This document shows positions 32,523-38,596 of a stretch of DNA of 38,596 nucleotides, piece by piece (positions within the stretch are counted from its first letter, which is position 1; the number at the start of each line of letters is the position of its first letter). This stretch comes from Palleronia aestuarii (lineage in GTDB: Bacteria; Pseudomonadota; Alphaproteobacteria; Rhodobacterales; Rhodobacteraceae): the NCBI RefSeq assembly GCF_003253995.1, contig NZ_QKZL01000020.1, positions 30,021-68,616 on the forward strand. Direction: 5' to 3'. Under the pieces are notes generated by a model. It did no database searches. It was not told the DNA's origin and was given only the letters and a program-made list of their open reading frames with translations. The position numbers and the translations under genes were made by a program.

Positions 32523-33292
32523 CGGGCAGCACCAGCCGCTGAACCGGCAGGCCGAGCGCTATGCGCGCGAGGGCGTCGAGTTGAGCCAGTCGACGCTGGC
32601 AGACCAGGTCGGCGCGGCCGCCGCGGCGCTCGCGCCGCTGCACGCGCGGATCGAGGCGCACGTCATGGCCGCTACGCGTCTGCACGGAGACGATACGACC
32701 GTGCCGGTGCTGGCGAAGGGTCGGACCCGAACCGGACGGCTGTGGGTCTACGTGCGCGACGACCGTCCCTTCGGTGGGCAAACCCCGCCGGCAGCACTGT
32801 TCCGCTACTCCCCCGACCGGCGCGGCGAGCATCCGGAGGCGCATCTCGAAGCATGGTCCGGCATTCTCCAGGCGGACGCCTATGCCGGCTTCGGAGGCCT
32901 TTATGCCGAAGGTCGCAACCCGGCTCCGGTCGTGTCCGCGCTCTGTTGGGCGCATGCGCGACGTAAGTTCTACGAGCTGGCCGACATCGCCGCGGGCACG
33001 CGACGCGGAAAGGCCGCGCCGTCGATCTCGCCACTCGCCTTGGAAGCCGTGCGGCGCATCGACGGGATCTTCGATGCCGAGCGCGCCATCAATGGCGCCA
33101 GCGTGGACGCGCGCCTCGACGCACAGCGCGAGACGATCGCGCCGATGGTCGCGGATCTCGAGCGGTGGATGCGCGACGAGCGTGCCCGCCTGTCCCGCCA
33201 CGCCCCCGTCGCCAGGGCAATGGACTACATGCTCCGCCGCTGGCCGGGCTTCGCGACCTTCCTCGAGGACGGCCGCGCCTGCCTCACCAACA

Positions 33293-33334
33293 GCGAGCCT
33301 GTGAACGCCACCGGTTCGAGAGAACAGGCGAACG
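33293..33334 (+). repeat. Palindromic mini-element, copy E (in IS66 tnpC)
   Basis: Arms GCCTGT (33297-33302) and ACAGGC (33324-33329) flank a loop with GCCACCGGTTCGAG. It adds 39 bases in frame, giving SEPVNATGSREQA between ACLTN and NAERALRG, where IS66 TnpC proteins as I recall them have only LTNNAAERALRG. AAC codons border both sides. The insert lies next to the catalytic Glu (AERAL). Flanks GCGAG and GCGAACG match copies B and C. Confidence 0.72.
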
Positions 33335-33603
33335 CCGAGCGCGCGCTGCGCGGCGTCGCTCTCGGAAGAAAGGCATGGCTCTTTGCGGGCTCGAACCGCG
33401 GTGGCGAGCGCGCCGCCTTCGTCTACGGCATGATCGCTACAGCCAAGCTCAACAGCGTCGACCCCCACGCCTGGCTCGCAGACGTCCTTGCCCACATCGC
33501 CGACATGCCCGCCTCGCGCCTCGACGATCTCCTGCCTTGGAACTGGGCTGCTACGGTAACGACAGCAAAAGCCGCCTGACCGTGGCCCACGCCGGAAGGT
33601 TAC

Positions 33604-33866
33604 TTCTTTGAGGCATTGCGTCATCGCTTCTAAGTCCTCCCTGAAAATAATTGGACGCAGTCCGCGGGGCTTATCGCCGAGACGATAGGTCTCGGGACCG
33701 ATGACGACGCCGCAGGCCCGCGCGGCCTGTCGCCATTGGCTGACCCGGCGCGCCAGCGTCTTGTACTGCTTGCGCGTGAACCAGCCTGGGAATTGGGTAC
33801 ACAACTCTTCGTAGAGCTGTGCGGCGCTGATGCTCGGGAGTTCCTCCCGCCGGTGATTGCGATATG
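33604..33866 (-). pseudogene. Transposase C-terminal region, right part (split by IS66)
   Basis: The minus strand reads SISAAQLYEELCTQFPGWFT, RKQYKTLARRVSQWRQAARA and RLGDKPRGLRPIIFREDLEA, ending MTQCLKE at the IS66 insertion point. It continues at 30987 with RPDQTAHELL. The sequence resembles the C-terminal domain of integrase-core transposases of uncertain IS family. Its catalytic domain is absent. Confidence 0.62.
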
Positions 33867-34340
33867 AACTTTCGGCCAAAGCAGCGATATTCCTGCCGAC
33901 AGGCCACGAGCCGCCTGGCGATCGGACATGCCAGCGAGCTCGACCGCGTATGCAACGAAAAAGCCTTGCGTATCGACGAGCATCTGGCGCTTGCGCCCCG
34001 TCACGTGCTTGTGGCCGTCGAAGCCGCCCCCCTTTCAGTCGTCTTCATCGATTGGGCGTCCATGATCACCACCGTGGGATCGGTTCGGCGGCCGGCCTTC
34101 AGCCGGGCCGCCGCATAAAAGGCTCGATGCTAACCCACCCATACCCCGCCGAGCCACCAACGCCGGACGTACCACCAGACTGGGCCCATGGAAGTAAAGT
34201 CGGCCGGCAGCATCCGCCATTAACAGCCTGTCCGCAGCAGATGGAGGATCGCGTCCAACACGGCGCGCAGATCGGTTCGACGGGGTCTCCCACCCCGCTG
34301 CTCGGGCGGGAAATAGAGCGAGATCATTTCCCACTAAACA
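33867..34340 (-). pseudogene. IS5-family transposase fragment
   Basis: In several frames the minus strand shows GGRPRRTDLRAVLDAILHLL, RTGC then a stop and WRMLPADF, VVIMDAQSMKTTERG, and after a one-base shift FDGHKHVTGRKRQMLVDTQG and FFVAYAVELAGMSDRQAA. This is the first two thirds of an IS5 (IS1031-like) transposase. The end is replaced by the unrelated transposase fragment at about 33866. Confidence 0.7.
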
Positions 34341-34446
34341 TCACTCAGGTTCGTCGGGAGCTGCGTCGCGCCCTGTCATGCCTCCAATTCGCAGAGAACA
34401 AAATGGTCTTCCGCACGAGAACGGCGACGTCTCACACACCCTCTAA

Positions 34447-35196
34447 TTAGTATCGTGCTCGATCGGACGCTACAGCCGCCGTGGCTGCAGAGAGCAGTAG
34501 GGCTTCGTCGGTGTTTGTCGTCATGAAGCGCGCTCCATTCGCGATACACTTGGCGCGTTGCGCCTGATCTCGTTCGCCGCCCAGCCCCCAAAGCTTCCCC
34601 CTTGATGTCGCAGCGTGCGCCGTCTGCAAGATAGCTTGCGCAAACTCGAAAGGGCGAACATCTGGATCAACGCCCATGGCCACGCGTAGGTCGACACATC
34701 CTATGTGGAGAAGGTCGACCCCCGGCACCGCCGCGATGGCGTCGGCATTGGCCACGCCGGTGGTGGTCTCGATCATGCACACTACCAGCGGATCGTCGTC
34801 TCCACCCGGAGCAGTCGGCTTGGCGGACGAGCGCCTACCATCCGGCGGCAGCCGGCAGAGGCTGACCGCATGGGCCGCTTCTTCACCCGAGTTTATATTC
34901 GGTAGGATCACACCCGCTGCGCCGACATCAAGGTGGAGAGTGATATCCGGGTCATCGGATCCGCGGACCCGCACCAGCGCAGGAATATCTACCCCTTCGG
35001 CCGCCACGATCAGGTCCGCTATGGACTCGCGCGAGAACGGCGCATGTTGCGTGTCAATGAAGAGAAAATCATGCCCGCTCATCTTCGCGATGCGCGCAAT
35101 ACCACGTGCGCGGGTCATCCGCACGATCATTCCGAGGGCCACACAGTCTCCGCGCATCAGCGACCGCAGCCGCGCTCCCGGGCGCCGGTCACGCAT
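34447..35196 (-). CDS. HpcH/HpaI (CitE-like) aldolase family protein
   Basis: This 249-residue TIM-barrel protein belongs to the class II pyruvate aldolase family. Family motifs are recognisable but altered: FLFIDTQHAPFSRESI (usually LLIDxEHAP), GAAGVILPNINSGEEA, CMIETTTGVANADAI with the metal Glu, and LLHIGCVDLRVAMG (usually IGPxDLSxSMG). It would cleave or form 4-hydroxy-2-oxo acids with pyruvate or glyoxylate. AGGAG ends 8 bases before the ATG. It is divergent from the TRAP operon, so the imported compound is probably an acid that leads to a hydroxy-oxo acid. Confidence 0.8.
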   Translation of the reverse strand: MRDRRPGARLRSLMRGDCVALGMIVRMTRARGIARIAKMSGHDFLFIDTQHAPFSRESIADLIVAAEGVDIPALVRVRGSDDPDITLHLDVGAAGVILPNINSGEEAAHAVSLCRLPPDGRRSSAKPTAPGGDDDPLVVCMIETTTGVANADAIAAVPGVDLLHIGCVDLRVAMGVDPDVRPFEFAQAILQTAHAATSRGKLWGLGGERDQAQRAKCIANGARFMTTNTDEALLLSAATAAVASDRARY

Positions 35197-35210
35197 TCAC
35201 CTCTCCTAAA

Positions 35211-35225
35211 TTTGGTCCAACATTT
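35211..35225. promoter_or_regulatory. TTTGGTCCAACATTT motif in the aldolase/TRAP gap
   Basis: It lies directly upstream of the aldolase ribosome site and 117 bp before dctP. It matches the 20495 site in 14 of 15 bases. A further AT-rich TTGTTGACTAAATATTATTA follows and may hold the -35 (TTGACT) of the TRAP promoter. It is a likely operator shared with the hyu/acd locus; the regulator is unknown. Confidence 0.45.
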
Positions 35226-35341
35226 GTTGACTAAATATTATTATTCCATTTAATGATTGTGCGGGTAACCGATCAAGAGAGATGTGAGACGTCCATGCAC
35301 TTGCGTTAATCTACGAGCGCATGCCCAGGGAGGGGATACCA

Positions 35342-36361
35342 ATGCGAATCTTGGAATACTTGATGTGCGCCGGAGCGCTCATTGCCACTCAGGCGACGGC
35401 AGAGCCGGTAAGTCTCCGACTCTCCGAGCACTTTCCGCCGACACATGTTGGGTCTCAATCGGGCGCTCAGCATTTCATGCAACGCGTAGAGGAGATTGCT
35501 CCCGGAAAGATTGAATTTGAGCATTACCCCGGCGAACAACTTGCGAAGGCCGCCGGACAGCTCGACGCGGTATCGAAGGGCCTTGTCGACATGGCTGTCG
35601 TCGGTCTGGTCTACGTCACGGAGAAGGTGCCGCTTTCTACCGCCGTCGAGCTGCCAGGGCTGTTCTCCGATGCAACGGTAGGAGCACGTGCGTTCTGGAA
35701 GCTCGCGCAGAACGACTTGCTAGAGAAAGAATACAAGCCTCTGGGAGTCCGGCCGCTCTTTACATTCGTCGTAACGCCATACCAACTTATGATCACGAGT
35801 GACCAAGAGATTAACGATTTAAGTCAAATCGAGGGCCTAAAGCTGCGCGTAGCCGGCGCTACCGGCGAATTGATTGCAAGTTCTTTGGGGGCTGTCGGAG
35901 TAAAGATTTCGCCCACTGACCTCTATCTCGCGTTAGAGCGCGGCGTGGTGGATGGGGCAATCTCTAACCCCGCGAGTCAAGTCACTTATAAGACCGACGC
36001 GCTACTGAATTCCTGGACTACCAATGCCAGTCTCGGCAACGTCGCGTTCGGGCTCTTCGTCAATGAGCGGCGCTGGCAAGAGCTACCGGAGGACGTCAAG
36101 CAAGCGCTTCTTAAGGCCGGTGAGGAAACCGGTGTTAACGTCGCGCAAAAGTATACCGACGGCGACAAGGAAACTTTCGCCAAGCTTCGCGATGAAGGAA
36201 AGACGGTGTACGAGCTAACATCCGAAATGCTTTCGCAGATGGACGATCGGCTTCAGGCCGTGCGGGAGAACTGGCTGAAGCAGATGACGGAGCGCGGGCT
36301 CGACGGCGAGGAAGTTCTCGCAAATTTTCGCGCATACGTTGAGGAGGAACGCGCGGAATGA
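35342..36361 (+). CDS. dctP: TRAP transporter solute-binding protein (DctP family)
   Basis: The start is ATG 35342, 7 bases after GGGAGGGG; the ATG at 35321 lies upstream of that ribosome site. The protein has 339 residues. The signal peptide RILEYLMCAGALIATQATA precedes EPVSLRLSEHF. The DctP fold shows GLKLRVAGATGELIASSLGA with the carboxylate-binding Arg, and LYLALERGVVDGAISNP. It captures an organic acid in the periplasm for the DctQM channel encoded next. Codon use here is less GC-biased than in the 15-30 kb block, hinting at a different origin. Confidence 0.93.
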   Translation: MRILEYLMCAGALIATQATAEPVSLRLSEHFPPTHVGSQSGAQHFMQRVEEIAPGKIEFEHYPGEQLAKAAGQLDAVSKGLVDMAVVGLVYVTEKVPLSTAVELPGLFSDATVGARAFWKLAQNDLLEKEYKPLGVRPLFTFVVTPYQLMITSDQEINDLSQIEGLKLRVAGATGELIASSLGAVGVKISPTDLYLALERGVVDGAISNPASQVTYKTDALLNSWTTNASLGNVAFGLFVNERRWQELPEDVKQALLKAGEETGVNVAQKYTDGDKETFAKLRDEGKTVYELTSEMLSQMDDRLQAVRENWLKQMTERGLDGEEVLANFRAYVEEERAE

Positions 36362-36885
36362 CTGTTGCCCCGTCGCGCTCGGTCCGTTTCGTGGGCCGAG
36401 CGCTTACCTTTGCGGAACGGGCGTTCATGCTGATCGCGTTGCTGAGCCTCATCTCGATGGTCCTGTCGGTCTCTGCAGACGCGATTGGCCGTTACGCCTT
36501 CCGCGCGCCGTTCTCCGGCAATTACGAATTCACCTCCTTCTTCGCCATGGTGGCGCTGACATTCATGGGCATGCCGGGGACCTATGCTAGCGGAGGCCAT
36601 ATCCGCCTAACCATATTCACTCCGTTTCTCGATCGTATTCCGGGGCGACTTTCCGAACGCATCAACGTGATCTTCGGCATCGTCGCATTTGGCCTTCTTG
36701 CCTGGGCGACTGGTCAGGAGGCAATCCATAAATTCGCGGTTCTTGAGACGACTTTGGGCGCTGTCCAATTCCCGATGTACTGGAGCTACGTTTGGGTTCC
36801 GCTCGGCGCCGGTCTGCTTTGCCTCCGCCTTCTTTACGAGCTTGTTCATCCACAATCCCGCGCATCCGTCGAAGTTCCGGCGTGA
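36358..36885 (+). CDS. dctQ: TRAP transporter small permease (DctQ)
   Basis: This 175-residue protein has four hydrophobic segments, typical of DctQ: FMLIALLSLISMVLSVSADA, FTSFFAMVALTFMGMPGTYA, INVIFGIVAFGLLAW and YVWVPLGAGLLCLRLLYEL. The ATG overlaps the dctP stop (ATGA). It bridges the binding protein and DctM in the inner membrane. Confidence 0.92.
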   Translation: MTVAPSRSVRFVGRALTFAERAFMLIALLSLISMVLSVSADAIGRYAFRAPFSGNYEFTSFFAMVALTFMGMPGTYASGGHIRLTIFTPFLDRIPGRLSERINVIFGIVAFGLLAWATGQEAIHKFAVLETTLGAVQFPMYWSYVWVPLGAGLLCLRLLYELVHPQSRASVEVPA

Positions 36886-38177
36886 CGCTGGCGGGCATCA
36901 CCGCATTGCTTTTTGCCATGCTGGCAAACGGCGCGCCGGTCGCCTTCGCGATGCTCGGAGCGGGCGTTATTGGCATTTACTTAGTAGCCGGATCGTTTCC
37001 CTTAGACGGCGTACTTGCGACCGCGCCCTACGAGACTGTGGCGAGCTATACGCTCTCCACCCTCCCGATGTTCATTCTAATGGGCGAGTTCCTTACCGCC
37101 GGCCGCTACACACGCGACGTGTTTGACGCATCTCACCGCTGGCTCGGGCACCTGCGAGGCGGGCTAGGTTATGCCGCGATCACCGGCGGCGTACTGCTGG
37201 CAGCGGTAACGGGATCGAGCACCGCGGCGGCTAGCACGCTGGCCGGTGCTGCTTATCCAGAAATGAAGCGATACGGGTACAAGGATTCACTTTCCACCGC
37301 CACCCTCGCCGTGATCGGTACGCTCGCGATCCTGATCCCGCCGAGTGTTACTCTCATCATTTACGGCATCCTGACCGAAACTTCTGTCGGCGCGCTTCTA
37401 ATTGCCGGAGTGGCGCCAGGCATCCTCACAGCTCTAGGCTTTGTTACGGCGATCAAGGTTTCGGTGACGCGTGATCCCAACGCGGCGCCCGTCGCGACCG
37501 AGCGCTATCCGCTGCGTCAGCGCATCGTCTCTTTAGGATCGGTGTGGCCCGTCATGCTACTGATGTTCTTTCTGCTGGGAGGCATCTACAGCGGAGCGGT
37601 CACTGTGACCGAGATCGGCGCGGTCGGAGCGCTTGCGGCCTTTCTTATTGCTATGCTCATGGGGCGTCTCACGGTCGGCTCGACGATCGGGGCGCTGGTT
37701 CGAACTGCCCGCAGCAGCGCGATGATCCTGACGATCATTGCCAGTGCCGCGGTGTTCGGCATTTTCATCACCCTGACCCAAGCGCCGCAGCAGCTTCTGA
37801 CTTTCGTACAGGAGGCCGGGCTTGACCGCAGGTCGGTGTTGTTAGCGGTCCTGTGCGTGTTGCTAATGCTGGGTTTCTTCCTTGATCAGCTTGCAATCCT
37901 AGTGCTGACTATGCCGATCGTCTTCCCAATACTTATCGGGCTCCAGTTTGATCCGGTATGGCTAGGTATCATTGTCATCAAGACTGTTGAGATCGGACTT
38001 ATTACACCGCCGATGGGCCTAAACTGTTTCGTTGTTTCGAGCGTCACCGGCGTTCCTGTGCATCGAGTATTTCGGGGGGTTTGGATCTTCGTCGGCATTG
38101 ACCTTGCCATTCTAGCCATTTTAGCTGCGTTTCCCGAGATATCGTTGTTTCTACCTCGATGGGCAGGCATAAATTGA
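36882..38177 (+). CDS. dctM: TRAP transporter large permease (DctM)
   Basis: This 431-residue transport subunit starts at GTG 36882, overlapping the dctQ stop (GTGA). It has the DctM landmarks TLPMFILMGEFLTAGRYTRD, GGVLLAAVTGSSTAAASTLA, IGTLAILIPPSVTLIIYGIL and the C-terminal VEIGLITPPMGLNCFVVSSV. About eleven or more membrane segments are visible. It completes the three-gene TRAP operon. No terminator hairpin was clear in the 107 bp before the next IS. Confidence 0.94.
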   Translation: MTLAGITALLFAMLANGAPVAFAMLGAGVIGIYLVAGSFPLDGVLATAPYETVASYTLSTLPMFILMGEFLTAGRYTRDVFDASHRWLGHLRGGLGYAAITGGVLLAAVTGSSTAAASTLAGAAYPEMKRYGYKDSLSTATLAVIGTLAILIPPSVTLIIYGILTETSVGALLIAGVAPGILTALGFVTAIKVSVTRDPNAAPVATERYPLRQRIVSLGSVWPVMLLMFFLLGGIYSGAVTVTEIGAVGALAAFLIAMLMGRLTVGSTIGALVRTARSSAMILTIIASAAVFGIFITLTQAPQQLLTFVQEAGLDRRSVLLAVLCVLLMLGFFLDQLAILVLTMPIVFPILIGLQFDPVWLGIIVIKTVEIGLITPPMGLNCFVVSSVTGVPVHRVFRGVWIFVGIDLAILAILAAFPEISLFLPRWAGIN

Positions 38178-38284
38178 GCGTCGATGGCGCGGGACGGGCA
38201 CTGGTGCGAACTCGGTGGGCGCGGATGGGCGCTAATGGCTCAACCGCCCTTAGAAGGCATAGATGTGCCACGGTGGGTCTAGAC

Positions 38285-38596
38285 GGCCTTGTTGCGCAAA
38301 TCTCCTGACGGAGGGACTTCCCCTTTCTTCGTTTGAGGTCAGCCGACGGGCTGCGTGACGGGGATGCCGAGGGCGGTGAAGCGGTTGAGGATGGCGATGC
38401 GAACTTGGAGTTCGGCGGTCTGGCGGTCGAAGTCGCGGGACATGAGCTTCTGACCGAGGAGCTTCATGCAGTTCATCTTGGTCTCGACGCGGCTTCGACG
38501 GTGGTAGCCGGACCACCTTCTCCAGAGCGTCCGACCGAAGCGTTTGATGGCGCGCAGGGCCTCGTTTCTCGCACCTGCCCCCGGGCTGTCTTTCTT
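38285..38596 (-). mobile_element. IS5-family (IS903-like) element, cut by window edge
   Basis: GGCCTTGTTGCGCAAATC (38285-38302) is a typical IS903-group terminal repeat. The transposase C-terminus is read on the minus strand from the window edge to a stop at 38339-38341. It contains AIKRFGRTLWRRWSGYHRRS, then RVETKMNCMKLLGQKLMSRD, AELQVRIAILNRFTALGIPV and TQPVG. No lesion is visible in this part. The remainder lies outside the window. Confidence 0.85.

Larger units (their letters stand above)
31856..33579 (+). pseudogene. tnpC: IS66 TnpC transposase, split by palindromic insert
   Basis: The first part has the coiled-coil leader, LKLEIEKLRRALYGHRSERS, and the zinc-finger-like CACMACGSG with CRDCERITQP. 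Up to SFLAMLLFE the frame is normal. Then palindrome B (32483-32522) shifts it. The remainder (HQPLNRQAERYAREGVELSQ, LHGDDTTVPVL, QADAYAGFGGLY, CWAHARRKFYELADI) carries the DDE catalytic residues in the next frame and ends DDLLPWNWAA. A second palindrome (E) adds 13 in-frame residues near the catalytic Glu. Base loss in B, or a sequencing error there, is the only clear inactivating lesion. Confidence 0.82.
30988..33603 (+). mobile_element. IS66-family insertion sequence (2616 bp), inactive
   Basis: Left end GTAGGCCTCCGGCGGGAGCC and complemented right end GTAACCTTCCGGCGTGGGCC match at 15 of 20 positions and start with GTA, as IS66 ends do. The flanks TTCTCTAA (30980-30987) and TTCTTTGA (33604-33611) match at 6 of 8, an aged 8-bp target duplication. 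tnpA, tnpB and tnpC follow in order on the plus strand. All three are damaged: two by stop codons, and tnpC by a palindromic insert. Confidence 0.88.

Noticed and set aside
32425-33879. A 484-residue minus-strand open frame across the end of IS66
   Set aside because: It is a chimera. Its first quarter is the transposase fragment at 33604-33866; the remainder is the antisense shadow of tnpC.
38189-38215. GGGCACTGGTGCGAAC, similar to the mini-element loop
   Set aside because: There are no matching stem arms on either side and the edges do not fit the GCGAG/GCGA pattern, so it is counted as chance.

Overview
The window reads as an accessory region (plasmid, chromid or genomic island) of a high-GC alphaproteobacterium, most likely a member of the Rhodobacterales/roseobacter group. 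This is an inference. It rests on the two TRAP loci, the Agrobacterium-type galactarolactone cycloisomerase, the phasin, the FadR/GntR regulators and the IS3/IS5/IS6/IS66 content. Intact catabolic and transport cassettes alternate with broken insertion sequences. No rRNA, tRNA or CRISPR array was seen.

Layout. 16-1330: decayed IS3 element. 1661-1860: IS5 (IS903-like) fragment. 1993-5165: sugar-acid module, with gci and a GntR/FCD regulator on the minus strand, divergent from an orphan TRAP binding protein. 5250-5710: internally deleted IS3 orfB. 5856-6710: YpfJ-type metallopeptidase. 6733-7280: internally deleted IS6 element. 7660-10991: adenine deaminase and AzgA-type purine permease. 11309-11740: phasin with terminator. 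11890-12776: decayed IS5. 12922-13547: Phd-type antitoxin with a nonsense-mutated PIN toxin. 13727-14264: second deleted IS6 element. 14449-16561: GntR/FCD regulator divergent from a class III CoA-transferase. 16638-20401: hyuB and hyuA (minus). 20614-30011: a ten-gene operon holding acyl-CoA dehydrogenase, crotonase, CoA-transferase, SCP2-type thiolase, DUF35 partner and a complete Liv-type ABC importer. 30083-34340: nested wreckage of IS6, an unclassified transposase, IS66 and IS5. 34447-38177: HpcH/HpaI aldolase divergent from a complete TRAP operon (dctP-dctQ-dctM). 38285-end: IS5 (IS903-like) running off the edge.

How the genes fit together. The 15-30 kb block looks like one catabolic island. 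The ABC importer takes up an amino-acid-like or small carboxylic acid. HyuAB could open or carboxylate an amide or keto group. Class III transferases load CoA. The dehydrogenase and crotonase make a 3-hydroxyacyl-CoA. The thiolase-like protein lacks the thiolase Cys and His and sits beside a DUF35 protein, so it may split the product by retro-aldol cleavage; no 3-hydroxyacyl-CoA dehydrogenase is present. A TTTGGTCCAA-type sequence occurs in the promoter gaps of hyuA/acd and of aldolase/TRAP, and a shorter match lies upstream of azgA, suggesting shared control.

Most unusual observation. Five short palindromic elements (about 32-37 bp) interrupt transposase genes of three unrelated IS families (two in IS3, one in IS5, two in IS66). 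They share a loop, GYCAYYGGTYCRAG, while the stem arms differ in sequence yet still pair. None was noticed in the intact genes. They resemble in concept the Rickettsia palindromic elements that insert in reading frames, and may be an undescribed family.
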